Part shown: positions 8,612-16,890 of the stretch, piece by piece | Position numbering within the stretch: position 1 is the first letter of the stretch | Layout of the letters: each line of letters begins with the position of its first letter | Source: Mycolicibacterium boenickei | GTDB taxonomy: Bacteria > Actinomycetota > Actinomycetes > Mycobacteriales > Mycobacteriaceae | Assembly (NCBI RefSeq): GCF_010731295.1 | Contig: NZ_AP022579.1 | Span: 3,968,001-4,032,000 of the forward strand | Length of the DNA stretch: 64,000 bases | Direction of reading: 5' to 3' | Translations under genes and position numbers: made by a program | Notes under the pieces: model-generated | The model's database searches: none | What the model saw: only the letters and a program-made list of their open reading frames with translations | What the model was told of the DNA's origin: nothing

Positions 8612-10453
8612 ATGAGTGAGTCAGAGCGTTCGGACGGCTACGCCGAGAGTTTCTCGGCCGGCCACTCGCAACCCATGTCCAGCGATGACGCCGCCGAGCT
8701 CGAATCGCTGCGTCGTGAGGCTGCGGTTCTGCGTGAGCAACTGGAGAATGCGGTAGGGCCCCAGAGCGGGCTGCGCAGTGCCCGTGACGTCCACCAGCTT
8801 GAGGCCCGGATCGACTCGCTCGCATCGCGCAACGCCAAGCTCATGGACACCCTCAAGGAAGCCCGCCAGCAGCTGCTGGCCCTGCGCGAGGAAGTGGACC
8901 GGCTGGGCCAGCCGCCCAGCGGCTACGGCGTGCTGCTGGGCACCCACGAGGACGACACCGTCGACGTGTTCACCTCGGGGCGCAAGATGCGACTCACCTG
9001 CTCCCCGAACATCGAGACCGCCTCGCTCAAGCAGGGCCAGACGGTCCGGCTCAACGAGGCGCTCACCGTGGTCGAGGCCGGCAACTTCGAGGCCGTCGGC
9101 GAGATCAGCACGCTGCGCGAGATCCTGGCCGACGGCCACCGGGCACTGGTGGTCGGGCACGCCGATGAGGAGCGCATCGTCTGGCTGGCCGAGCCGCTGG
9201 TCGCGGTCGAGGATCTGCCCGAGGACAGTGAGGCCGCACTCGACGACTCCCGCCCGCGCAAGCTGCGCCCCGGCGATTCGCTGCTGGTCGACACCAAGGC
9301 CGGGTACGCCTTCGAGCGCATTCCGAAGGCCGAGGTCGAGGACCTGGTGCTCGAAGAGGTGCCCGATGTCAGCTACAACGACATCGGCGGACTGGGCAGG
9401 CAGATCGAGCAGATCCGCGACGCCGTGGAGCTGCCCTTCCTGCACAAGGAGCTCTACCGCGAGTACTCGCTGCGTCCGCCCAAGGGCGTGCTGCTCTACG
9501 GCCCGCCCGGTTGCGGTAAGACACTGATCGCCAAAGCCGTGGCGAACTCCCTGGCCAAGAAGATGGCCGAGGTTCGTGGCGACGATGCGCGCGAGGCCAA
9601 GAGCTACTTCCTCAACATCAAAGGCCCCGAGCTGCTGAACAAGTTCGTCGGTGAGACCGAGCGTCACATCCGGCTGATCTTCCAGCGCGCCCGCGAGAAG
9701 GCGTCCGAGGGCACCCCGGTGATCGTGTTCTTCGACGAGATGGACTCGATCTTCCGCACCCGCGGCACGGGCGTCAGCTCTGACGTCGAGACAACCGTTG
9801 TGCCGCAGCTGCTTTCGGAAATCGATGGCGTGGAAGGGCTGGAGAACGTCATCGTCATCGGCGCCTCCAACCGCGAGGACATGATCGACCCGGCGATCCT
9901 GCGGCCCGGCCGCCTGGACGTGAAGATCAAGATCGAGCGGCCCGATGCCGAGTCGGCGCAGGACATCTTCTCGAAGTACCTGACCGAGGCGCTGCCGGTG
10001 CACGCCGACGATCTCGCCGAGTTCGGCGGCGACCGCGCGCTGACGATCAAGACGATGATCGAGAAGGTCGTGGACCGGATGTACGCCGAGATCGACGACA
10101 ACCGGTTCCTGGAGGTCACCTATGCCAACGGTGACAAGGAAGTCATGTACTTCAAGGACTTCAACTCCGGCGCCATGATCCAGAACGTCGTCGACCGGGC
10201 GAAGAAGAACGCCATCAAGAGCGTGCTGGAGACCGGTCAGCCCGGTCTGCGCATCCAGCATCTGCTCGATTCGATCGTCGACGAGTTCGCCGAGAACGAG
10301 GACCTGCCCAACACCACCAATCCCGATGACTGGGCACGGATCTCGGGTAAGAAGGGCGAGCGGATCGTGTACATCCGCACCTTGGTCACCGGGAAGTCGT
10401 CGAGTGCGAGCCGGGCCATTGATACCGAGTCGAACCTGGGGCAGTACCTCTAA
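8612..10453 (+). CDS. mpa: Mycobacterial proteasomal AAA+ ATPase Mpa (ARC)
   Basis: 613 residues, ortholog of Rv2115c. Hexameric cytosolic unfoldase that binds Pup on tagged proteins and threads them into the 20S proteasome. Residues about 27-98 form the N-terminal coiled coil that captures Pup; two OB domains (about 100-245) follow; the AAA module has Walker A GPPGCGKT (297-304) and Walker [10 protein letters not shown] (Asp-Glu 375-376). It ends in GQYL, the penultimate-Tyr motif that docks in proteasome alpha-subunit pockets. Strong GGGAGGG ribosome site. Has its own predicted promoter and lies about 9 kb from dop-pup-prcBA. Confidence 0.97.
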   Translation: MSESERSDGYAESFSAGHSQPMSSDDAAELESLRREAAVLREQLENAVGPQSGLRSARDVHQLEARIDSLASRNAKLMDTLKEARQQLLALREEVDRLGQPPSGYGVLLGTHEDDTVDVFTSGRKMRLTCSPNIETASLKQGQTVRLNEALTVVEAGNFEAVGEISTLREILADGHRALVVGHADEERIVWLAEPLVAVEDLPEDSEAALDDSRPRKLRPGDSLLVDTKAGYAFERIPKAEVEDLVLEEVPDVSYNDIGGLGRQIEQIRDAVELPFLHKELYREYSLRPPKGVLLYGPPGCGKTLIAKAVANSLAKKMAEVRGDDAREAKSYFLNIKGPELLNKFVGETERHIRLIFQRAREKASEGTPVIVFFDEMDSIFRTRGTGVSSDVETTVVPQLLSEIDGVEGLENVIVIGASNREDMIDPAILRPGRLDVKIKIERPDAESAQDIFSKYLTEALPVHADDLAEFGGDRALTIKTMIEKVVDRMYAEIDDNRFLEVTYANGDKEVMYFKDFNSGAMIQNVVDRAKKNAIKSVLETGQPGLRIQHLLDSIVDEFAENEDLPNTTNPDDWARISGKKGERIVYIRTLVTGKSSSASRAIDTESNLGQYL

Positions 10454-10476
10454 CCCCTTGGCCTAACCCCTTGGCC
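10451..10476 (+). repeat. 13-bp tandem duplication at the mpa stop codon
   Basis: TAACCCCTTGGCC occurs twice head to tail (10451-10463 and 10464-10476). The first TAA is the mpa stop. The copies are identical, which suggests a recent slippage event; the essential GQYL C-terminus is intact. Confidence 0.85.
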
Positions 10477-10519
10477 GAATCGGCACCCGTCCCGGCGGCG
10501 CCGGTGGCAGCATGGAGCT

Positions 10520-11017
10520 GTGACCACACCGGCACCGTCGTGGGACGTGGTGTCCATCGACAAGCCCGACGACCTCAACGTCGTCATCGGCCAGGCGCAC
10601 TTCATCAAGACGGCCGACGACCTGCACGAGGCGATGGTCGGGGTCAGCCCGTCGCTGCGGTTCGGGCTGGCATTCTGCGAGGCATCCGGTCCGCGGCTGG
10701 TGCGCCGCAACGGCAACGATCCCGAGCTGGTCGAGCTGGCCGTCCGTAATGCGCTGGCGATCGGTGCGGGACATGTTTTCGTGATCTTCCTGCGCGACGG
10801 ATTCCCGGTGAACGTTCTCAATCCGATCAAAGGGGTGCCCGAGGTCTGCTCGATCTACTGCGCCACCGCCAATCCGGTCGACGTGCTGGTCGCTGTCACG
10901 CCACTCGGCCGCGGCGTCGTGGGTGTGGTCGACGGGCAGTCACCGCTGGGTGTCGAATCCGACGACGACGTGGTGGCGCGACGGGATCTGTTGCGCGCGA
11001 TCGGCTACAAGCTCTGA
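10520..11017 (+). CDS. Adenosine-specific kinase family protein
   Basis: 165 residues. The motifs NVVIGQAHFIKTADDLHEAM, FGLAFCEASGPRLVRRNGND, AGHVFVIFLRDGFPVNVLNPIKGVPEVCSIYCATANPV and VVGVVDGQSPLGVE are those of the archaeal/bacterial adenosine-specific kinase family (PAE2307 type). GTG start; a CAGCAT box 6 bases upstream could make it leaderless. Family function rests on structure and annotation, with few biochemical data. Its stop overlaps the convergent DUF418 gene by 13 bases. Confidence 0.85.
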   Translation: MTTPAPSWDVVSIDKPDDLNVVIGQAHFIKTADDLHEAMVGVSPSLRFGLAFCEASGPRLVRRNGNDPELVELAVRNALAIGAGHVFVIFLRDGFPVNVLNPIKGVPEVCSIYCATANPVDVLVAVTPLGRGVVGVVDGQSPLGVESDDDVVARRDLLRAIGYKL

Positions 11018-12213
11018 CGCATCAGGTTTCCGTCACGTGGGTGCGGTACCGGGCGCCGCTCACGGGTGCGGTCCGCCAAGGCTCGGTAGCTGGTATTCCA
11101 CAGCCACTCCACCGGGCCCCGACGGAACCGGCGCAGCCACAGGTGTGCGAAGCACGTCACGACGGCGACCACCACCAGGTAGACCGCCACGGTGACCGGT
11201 ACCCGTTGTGGCGTCGGCGTTGCCGCCGCCAGTCCGAAACCCCAGCCGTAGCAGATCGCCGACGCCAGCACGTTCTGTAACACGTAGCTGGACAACGCCA
11301 TCCGGCCGACCTCGGCCAGCCGGCGTCCGGCCCATCCGGGGGCGGGGCGCCGGGTGTAGAACTCGGCCACCACCGCCAGGATGCCCATCGAGACGAACGG
11401 CGCGACGCCGTAGCGGGCCAGGATCAATCCCGGCCCGCCGCCGGCGACCTCGAGCGCGACGTCGAGGGGTGCGGCCACCGCGAAACCCAGCCAGATCAGC
11501 CGGCGACGCAGCACGGTGCCACGTGCCTCCAGTACACCGGCGTGAAACAGCCTGGCACCCAACAGGAACAAGGCGATCGACATCGGGAAGATCAGCAGTG
11601 TCTCCAGCCGGAACAACAGCACATGGTCGAGCCGGAACGCCACCAGGTCCCAGAACGACCCGTCTGCGTACGGATTGGGGTCGAGCGGCTGCGACGCACC
11701 GGTGCCACCTGCCGCGCTGAGCAAGGCCACGGTGATGGCGGTCAGCATCGCGATGTGCACGGCCGCGGCACCCGCGATGATCCGGCGCTGCGCGCGCGGG
11801 CTGGTGACCAGCAGGTAGGACACGATCCAGCCGGTGATGGCATAGCCCGTCAGAACGTCGAACTCGGTGAACAGCACGAAATGCACGATGCCGTCGACGA
11901 GCAGCAGCAGCGCCCGCCACGGGTAGCTTCCGGGCCACCGGAGGCCGGCGCGCAGTGCTGAACGTTGTTGCAGGGCAAGGCCGATCCCGAACATCACGGT
12001 GAGCAGGCCGAGGAACTTGCCCTGGGCGAGTAGCTGTAGGCCGATCTCGACCGGCCACCAAGGTGAGTCCGGCGGACCGTTGAGGTAGCCGATCAGCCCC
12101 TCCGGATCGGTGAAGATCCAGATGTTGGTCCCCAACGTGCCGAGGATGGCGATTCCGCGCAGGACGTCCAGAGACTGCAGCCGTGTCGAGGACATGCTCG
12201 CGGACGCCACCAT
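11005..12213 (-). CDS. DUF418 integral membrane protein
   Basis: 402 residues from ATG 12213 (MVASASMSSTRLQ); a second in-frame ATG at 12195 (MSSTRLQ) is an equally possible start. SLDVLRGIAILGTLGTNIWIF is the usual DUF418/YeiB opening, followed by about ten hydrophobic segments; the C-terminal DUF418 region (residues about 240-390) ends with CFAHLWLRRFRRGPVEWLWNTSYR. Inner-membrane protein of unknown transport or enzymatic role. Divergent from a TetR gene with a small palindrome between them, so it is the probable target of that regulator. Confidence 0.85.
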   Translation of the reverse strand: MVASASMSSTRLQSLDVLRGIAILGTLGTNIWIFTDPEGLIGYLNGPPDSPWWPVEIGLQLLAQGKFLGLLTVMFGIGLALQQRSALRAGLRWPGSYPWRALLLLVDGIVHFVLFTEFDVLTGYAITGWIVSYLLVTSPRAQRRIIAGAAAVHIAMLTAITVALLSAAGGTGASQPLDPNPYADGSFWDLVAFRLDHVLLFRLETLLIFPMSIALFLLGARLFHAGVLEARGTVLRRRLIWLGFAVAAPLDVALEVAGGGPGLILARYGVAPFVSMGILAVVAEFYTRRPAPGWAGRRLAEVGRMALSSYVLQNVLASAICYGWGFGLAAATPTPQRVPVTVAVYLVVVAVVTCFAHLWLRRFRRGPVEWLWNTSYRALADRTRERRPVPHPRDGNLMRQSL

Positions 12214-12223
12214 ACGAACGTAT
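12212..12223. promoter_or_regulatory. Small inverted repeat in tetR/DUF418 intergenic region
   Basis: ATACG-AA-CGTAT lies across the DUF418 start (ATG 12213) and just upstream of the tetR -10 box TATGCT (12231-12236). Short, but the only palindrome in the 29-base gap, so a candidate operator. Confidence 0.4.
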
Positions 12224-12242
12224 TGGTGCCTATGCTGATGCC

Positions 12243-12800
12243 GTGAGCACGCCCTATGACCGGATGGCCGATGCGGTGCTGCGCGTCTTGGTGGCCGAAG
12301 GCTTCGAAGGCGTCTCGGTGCGCAAAGTCGCCGCCCTGGCCGAGGTTTCGATAGGTGCGGTGCAACACCACTTTCCGACCAAGGACGCGATGCTGGCCGG
12401 TGCGATGGATCGCGCCGCGGCCCGGTTCCTGGCCCGGCTGGGGGAGTGCCTGACCGCGGAGCAGTCCGCGGCACAGCGGCTGGAGACGTTGGCAGTGGCC
12501 CTGGTGTGCCCGGAACCCGGCGATCGCGACATCAGTGTGGCCTGGCTCTTGCGGCTGGCCCGCGCCGCGGTCGACGAGCAGACCGCGATCCGGCACCGAC
12601 AGGACTGGATCCGGATGTCGCAGTGGCTGACTGAGCTGATCGCGGCCGCCGCGCCTGGGGCAGATGCCGGGCCGGCTGCCGTCGAACTGCTGGCCCTGTT
12701 GGACGGGCTGGCCTGCTCGGTGGCCGTCGAGCCGGACCGGGTCAGTCCCGCGCTGGCCGAGCGGATCGCCCGGGACCATGTCCGGCGGTTGCTGCACTGA
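12243..12800 (+). CDS. TetR-family transcriptional regulator
   Basis: 185 residues. DNA-binding domain about 5-50: RMADAVLRVLVAEGFEGVSVRKVAALAEVSIGAVQHHFPTKDAMLAGAMDRA. The C-terminal ligand domain is not recognisable to a subfamily, though its layout recalls BetI-type. GTG start follows TATGCT by 6 bases, so the message is probably leaderless. Likely controls the divergent DUF418 gene. Its 3' end overlaps the convergent LysR gene by 59 bases. Confidence 0.88.
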   Translation: MSTPYDRMADAVLRVLVAEGFEGVSVRKVAALAEVSIGAVQHHFPTKDAMLAGAMDRAAARFLARLGECLTAEQSAAQRLETLAVALVCPEPGDRDISVAWLLRLARAAVDEQTAIRHRQDWIRMSQWLTELIAAAAPGADAGPAAVELLALLDGLACSVAVEPDRVSPALAERIARDHVRRLLH

Positions 12801-13683
12801 TGCCTGCCGCGATGGTGCGTAGCTGCTCCAGTACGGCAGCCACGGCCGGCCGGGTGCCCGCGCCCGCGCGGGTGACCGCCTCCACCCGCCGGGCCATCGA
12901 GATATCGGTGATCGGCAACCGCACCAGCTCCCGTGCCAGCCGGACGTAGCGGGGCATCAGGGCGATGCCGGTGCCGGCGTGGACGAGCTCCTCGACCACG
13001 CGGAAGTCATTGATCCGCTGAGTGATTCGCGGTTGCACGCCGGACAGGATCGCGATGGAGTTCAGCACGTCGTCGACCATCAACCCGCCTTCGACACCGA
13101 TCCAGGGTTCGTCGGCCAACTCGGTCAGCCGCACCCGACCGAGGCCGGCCAGGTGATGTCCGGGTGGCAGGACGACATCCAGCGGCTCCCGCAACAGTTC
13201 GGTGGATTCGAAGCGTGGGCCCCACGGCGACGCGTCGCGCTCGTCGCGGTGCACCACCACGATGTCGAAGTCGGCGAGTTGCGCCGGCGCGCGAGAGGCC
13301 GGAACGTCGATGTCGCGGCCGACTACGTGGACCCCGCGCTCGGCCGCCCGGATGATCAACGGGGCCAGCAGCATTGTCGCTCCCGAGGGGAAGAACGACA
13401 CGCTCACGGTGCCGTGCGGTGTGCTTCGGTAGGCATCCATCTCGGCCCTGGCGCGGTCCAGCGCAGCCAACACGGCGTCGGCATGGCCGACGAGCACCTG
13501 ACCGGCATCGGTCAGGCGCACCCGCCGCCCGGCGGGTTCGATCAATGTCACCCCGGCCTCCCGTTGCAGGATCTTCAGCTGCTGGGAGACGGCCGAGGGC
13601 GTCATGGACAGCACGTGGGCAACCGCGGCGACCGTGCCGTGGTCGGCGAGTTCGCGCAGCATTCGCAGACGACCGGCATCCAT
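12742..13683 (-). CDS. LysR-family transcriptional regulator
   Basis: 313 residues. N-terminal winged helix MDAGRLRMLRELADHGTVAAVAHVLSMTPSAVSQQLKILQREAGVTL, then the periplasmic-binding-like effector domain (about 90-295). Ligand unknown. ATG 13683 lies inside a palindrome (13682-13698) and faces the divergent EamA transporter gene, the classical arrangement in which a LysR protein regulates itself and its neighbour. Confidence 0.9.
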   Translation of the reverse strand: MDAGRLRMLRELADHGTVAAVAHVLSMTPSAVSQQLKILQREAGVTLIEPAGRRVRLTDAGQVLVGHADAVLAALDRARAEMDAYRSTPHGTVSVSFFPSGATMLLAPLIIRAAERGVHVVGRDIDVPASRAPAQLADFDIVVVHRDERDASPWGPRFESTELLREPLDVVLPPGHHLAGLGRVRLTELADEPWIGVEGGLMVDDVLNSIAILSGVQPRITQRINDFRVVEELVHAGTGIALMPRYVRLARELVRLPITDISMARRVEAVTRAGAGTRPAVAAVLEQLRTIAAGISAATAGHGPGRSARPARD

Positions 13684-13716
13684 GTAGTAATGCTACATAT
13701 AATGTGTAAAAACATT
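13682..13716. promoter_or_regulatory. Two inverted repeats between lysR and the EamA gene (LysR boxes)
   Basis: ATGTAG-N5-CTACAT (13682-13698) contains the T-N11-A form of a LysR box, and AATGT-N6-ACATT (13701-13716) is a second inverted repeat right beside it. The segment is markedly AT-rich compared with its surroundings. The first overlaps the LysR start codon, which fits autoregulation. Confidence 0.6.
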
Positions 13717-13756
13717 AGCTTGACTGAACTATTGGATAGGCAACACGCTGGTCGGT

Positions 13757-15007
13757 ATGACCCGTCGCGCTACCGACCTCGGCCTGCTCGCCGTCGCCGC
13801 GGTGTGGGGATCGAGCTATCTGGCCACCAAGGAGATCGCCTCTCCCGATACCGTTTTCGCGCTTCTGGGGGTGCGGTTTGCGCTTGCCACGGCCGTCCTC
13901 ACGGTCGTCCTGTGTCGCCGGTTGGCGGGGTTGACCCGCGCCGAGGCGACCTCCGGTGTGGTGGGCGGGATGCTCCTGGCTGCGGTCTGTATCGCCGAAA
14001 CCTACGGGGTGACCATGACATCGGCGTCCAACGCGGGCCTGATCATGGCGCTGACCATCGTGGTCACCCCCATGATCCAGCGCCATCGGGTGAGTCGTCG
14101 CTTCTACCTCGCGGCGGCGCTCGCCGTGATCGGGTGCGGGCTGTTGACCCAGTCCGCCGGGCTGGCCGCCCCGCGGGCGGGAGACATCGTCATCGTCATC
14201 GCGGCCCTGTTGCGTGCGGTGCATGTGACCGTCATGGCGCGGGCATCGGAATCGAACGAAATCGACTCGGCACGAACGACTCTGGTGCAGCTGAGCATCG
14301 TCGGCGCGGTGACGCTCGCCGTGAGCGTGGCCTCAGGGCAATCGGTGCCTGCGATGACCGCGGCGTACGGTGCGGCCGACTGGATGCTCATCGGGTACTT
14401 GGCCGTGGCCTGCACCGTGTTCGCGTTCCTGGTGCAGCTGCGGGCATTGAGCACGACCAGCCCGGCGCGGGTCAGCCTGCTGGTGGGCACCGAACCGCTG
14501 TGGGCCGCAGTCATCGGTGTCGCCGTGGCCGGTGATCCCGTCACCGGCGCCGGACTCGCCGGAGCCGCACTCGTGGTCGCGGGCACCACGTGGGGACGCA
14601 TGGTGTCGACGCCACCGGCGTCAACGTCGCTCCAATTCCAGGTAGGCGTCCCGCCCGGCCAGGCTGACCGCGACATCGGCGATCAGCGGATCGAAGAACC
14701 GCTCGCGGTACAGCGGATCGACGCTCGTGCTCACGGTGAAGTACAGACCGGAGAGCACCGCCACGAACAGCGACATGTGCACCACGGTCTGGGGAATCGG
14801 GATCGCGATGCCGAACCAGGTTCCGGCGCAGGGTGGGGCGCCGGTCAGGCAGGCGGTCTCCGCCGACCACAGCACGATGACGTCGTCGGGGATGGCGATG
14901 ATGCCCAGCGCCAGGAAGAACGCGAACAGTCCGGTGGTGAACAACACCACCTGGATCGCCTGGGACACCACCATCACCGCAACCACGTTGACCTGCTCGG
15001 CGCGTGA
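13757..15007 (+). CDS. EamA/DMT-family transporter with an antisense-encoded C-terminal extension
   Basis: 416 residues. Residues 1-285 form a normal ten-helix drug/metabolite transporter with two EamA repeats (LGLLAVAAVWGSSYLATKEIA at the start, GLAGAALVVAGTTWGRM at the end). The family normally stops here, but the frame stays open for about 130 further residues rich in Gly, His, Gln and Arg. Those codons lie antisense to the convergent membrane-protein gene for 387 bases. The tail has no hydrophobic segment or recognisable domain, so it is probably readthrough of a lost stop rather than a functional domain. Likely an exporter under LysR control; substrate unknown. Confidence 0.75.
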   Translation: MTRRATDLGLLAVAAVWGSSYLATKEIASPDTVFALLGVRFALATAVLTVVLCRRLAGLTRAEATSGVVGGMLLAAVCIAETYGVTMTSASNAGLIMALTIVVTPMIQRHRVSRRFYLAAALAVIGCGLLTQSAGLAAPRAGDIVIVIAALLRAVHVTVMARASESNEIDSARTTLVQLSIVGAVTLAVSVASGQSVPAMTAAYGAADWMLIGYLAVACTVFAFLVQLRALSTTSPARVSLLVGTEPLWAAVIGVAVAGDPVTGAGLAGAALVVAGTTWGRMVSTPPASTSLQFQVGVPPGQADRDIGDQRIEEPLAVQRIDARAHGEVQTGEHRHEQRHVHHGLGNRDRDAEPGSGAGWGAGQAGGLRRPQHDDVVGDGDDAQRQEEREQSGGEQHHLDRLGHHHHRNHVDLLGA

Positions 15008-15778
15008 CAGCGGCGTGCGGCGCGGATGGTGGCCGTCACGCACCGACAGCGGCGTGCCGGCCAGCAGAGTGGCCGGATCGCTCGGCCCGGCGCGATCGTC
15101 GCGCAAGGCCCGCACCTCGTCACGAATCGTCGCGATCATGAAGGCGATCGCGATCAGAGCCAGGAATCCGATCGTCTGCCACAGCCGCTGCCGGGGCATC
15201 CGGGCCGAGAGCTGCCACAGCTCACCGGTGAAATACACCACCACCGTGAGCATCAGCAGCGGCAGGGCGCGGCTCATCAAGGTGCCCAGCGCCCCCAGCT
15301 GCAGCCAGGCGAACCGGAACGCCCACAACGCGATCGAGCCGAAGCCCAGGTAGGTCAACCACACCACGAGCAACGCGACGAGCGCGAACGCGGCGGCCTC
15401 GGCGGCGGCGAACCCGGAGAAGCCGCTGTCGGCGAACGGGAGGCCGAAGACGAACAGCGCCATCACGAGCAGTGCTGCCGAGCGGCGGCCGGCCTCCCCT
15501 CGCGCCGTGTCCGCCCGGTGCAGCCGTTCCAAGACGAACGGTGCGACGAACAACAGCAGGGCCAGGACCCCGAGGTTCACCGCGGTCCCGGCGCGGACGG
15601 CAGGTCCGGTGACCTCGGCGAGCAGCATGGTCAGTGCGATGAGTCCGCCGGCCGCGGCCACCATCGGCGCGGAGCGCTCAAGGAGCGCGCGGGATCGCAC
15701 CCTTCGGGTCAGTACCAGCGGAAGCCCGCGCTGGAGGAACCAGTCGTGCACACGCCGCATGTCGGCCACGGCGGTCAT
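14621..15778 (-). CDS. Integral membrane protein (Rv2113-like by position)
   Basis: 385 residues with about eight hydrophobic segments, e.g. APMVAAAGGLIALTMLLAEV, NLGVLALLLFVAPFVL, AFALVALLVVWLTYLGFGSIAL and a C-terminal TVVHMSLFVAVLSGLYFTVS. A cytoplasmic loop around residues 215-250 is charged. It lies between mpa and dop, where M. tuberculosis has the membrane protein Rv2113 of similar length, so I infer orthology. No catalytic or transport motif seen; function unknown. Confidence 0.75.
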   Translation of the reverse strand: MTAVADMRRVHDWFLQRGLPLVLTRRVRSRALLERSAPMVAAAGGLIALTMLLAEVTGPAVRAGTAVNLGVLALLLFVAPFVLERLHRADTARGEAGRRSAALLVMALFVFGLPFADSGFSGFAAAEAAAFALVALLVVWLTYLGFGSIALWAFRFAWLQLGALGTLMSRALPLLMLTVVVYFTGELWQLSARMPRQRLWQTIGFLALIAIAFMIATIRDEVRALRDDRAGPSDPATLLAGTPLSVRDGHHPRRTPLSRAEQVNVVAVMVVSQAIQVVLFTTGLFAFFLALGIIAIPDDVIVLWSAETACLTGAPPCAGTWFGIAIPIPQTVVHMSLFVAVLSGLYFTVSTSVDPLYRERFFDPLIADVAVSLAGRDAYLELERR

Positions 15779-16284
15779 TGTGCTCGATCTCGGGACGGCT
15801 GCGGCGATTTCGGACCGGCCGGCCCCTCGCTACGGATCGCGCGGCGTTGCCCGTTCTGCAAGTTGACGGCCGCAGCGGCGTGCTGTGAGGGAAACCACTC
15901 GAGCATATTCGACGGGTAATTGACGTCGGCGCGCGGCCGCGATTATTAAATTTCGATTTGAATTTTTGTGCCGAATTATCCGCAAAAGCCCCTGGTATGT
16001 GCGCATTTTGCCGGTTGCCGCGGTGGCGCCGGCGGATGGCCTGCCGCGCCCCAGCGTGGTACCCCCGCACCAATGTAACGATCCGATAACGACGCTAACA
16101 AATTTCTGAGATTGACGATTCGCGAAGTTTGCGCAGGTCAGTACGGGTGAGCGTAGACGGAATGCCGGTCCTGACGCGGTGTCGGCGCTTGATCCCGGCA
16201 GGGGGGTGTGCTTACGTCGATGGCACCGATGGCTTGAAACTGACGATGATCGCTGAGAAGTTCGGTGGTGACTTTTAACTCGAT
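15779..16284. other. Long non-coding region upstream of ectA
   Basis: 506 bases without a convincing gene; frames here lack ribosome sites and mycobacterial codon bias. It holds an AT-rich tract at 15941-15987, with AAATT-N8-AATTT at 15948-15965, and further AT-rich stretches at about 16080-16130, unusual in this GC-rich sequence. It must contain the ectoine operon promoter. I could not place -35/-10 boxes with confidence; TTGAAA at 16234-16239 is one candidate -35. No ectR-like regulator gene is present. Confidence 0.6.
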
Positions 16285-16830
16285 ATGCGTGTTTTAGAAA
16301 GCGTCCCGGGACGCCATTCCCGGGAAGAATTCCTGCGCCCTCCACGGGGCACCGACGCGATTGGCATCCGCGATCTCGCGGCGGCCACCGGCGTCCTCGA
16401 TCTGAATTCGACCTATGCCTATCTGTTGCTGGCAACCGATTTTGCTGCCACGTCAATAGTGGCTGAGCGCGATGGTGAGCTGCACGGATTCATCACCGGT
16501 TACCACCCGCCGCCGCGGCCGGACGTCCTGTTCGTCTGGCAGGTCGCCGTGTCGCCCGCGGCGCAGGGCGGGGGACTGGCCAGCACGATGCTCGACGCGC
16601 TCGTACACCGGGTCCGGACCCAGCGCGATGGCCGCCCGGTCACCGTGGAGGCCACCGTCTCGCCGGGCAACACCGCTTCACGTGCATTCTTCGGCGCCTT
16701 CGCGCGCAGGCACGGTGTCCCGCTCGTCGAGGACCCGTACTTCGGGTGCAACCTCCTCGACGCCGACGGGGCGCACGAGGATGAGCCGATTCTGCGGATG
16801 GGACCGATCACCACTCCGCTGTCTCGCTGA
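16285..16830 (+). CDS. ectA: L-2,4-diaminobutyrate N-gamma-acetyltransferase EctA
   Basis: 181 residues, GNAT fold. Transfers acetyl from acetyl-CoA to diaminobutyrate, the second step of ectoine synthesis. Recognised by LRPPRGTDAIGIRDLAAATGVLDLNSTYAYLLLATDFAATSIVAE and the acetyl-CoA loop VAVSPAAQGGGLASTML, with EATVSPGNTASRAFFGAFARRHGVP near the end. Starts at ATG 16285 with only a weak ribosome site (GGTGGTGAC). First gene of ectABCD; unlike the tightly spaced rest of the operon, 60 bases with palindromes separate it from ectB. Confidence 0.95.
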   Translation: MRVLESVPGRHSREEFLRPPRGTDAIGIRDLAAATGVLDLNSTYAYLLLATDFAATSIVAERDGELHGFITGYHPPPRPDVLFVWQVAVSPAAQGGGLASTMLDALVHRVRTQRDGRPVTVEATVSPGNTASRAFFGAFARRHGVPLVEDPYFGCNLLDADGAHEDEPILRMGPITTPLSR

Positions 16831-16838
16831 GGCTTATC

Positions 16839-16861
16839 ACTGAAATCAGTTATCTGATAAC
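16839..16861. promoter_or_regulatory. Overlapping palindromes in the ectA-ectB gap
   Basis: ACTGA-AA-TCAGT (16839-16850) overlaps GTTATC-T-GATAAC (16849-16861), a perfect 6-1-6 palindrome. They could be an operator for an unlinked regulator or a weak hairpin that tunes ectB expression. The gap is AT-rich. Confidence 0.5.
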
Positions 16862-16890
16862 CAGTTTGATTCGATTGGAAGGATTATCCC

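Noticed and set aside
8621..10261. 546-codon minus-strand open frame opposite mpa
   Set aside because: Mpa is certain from its motifs; the antisense frame has no recognisable domain.
14632..15007. New functional domain at the C-terminus of the EamA transporter
   Set aside because: The extra residues lie exactly antisense to a real gene and have shadow-frame composition.
15830..16456. 208-codon minus-strand frame before ectA (possible regulator)
   Set aside because: No regulatory domain, no ribosome site, and it overlaps ectA.
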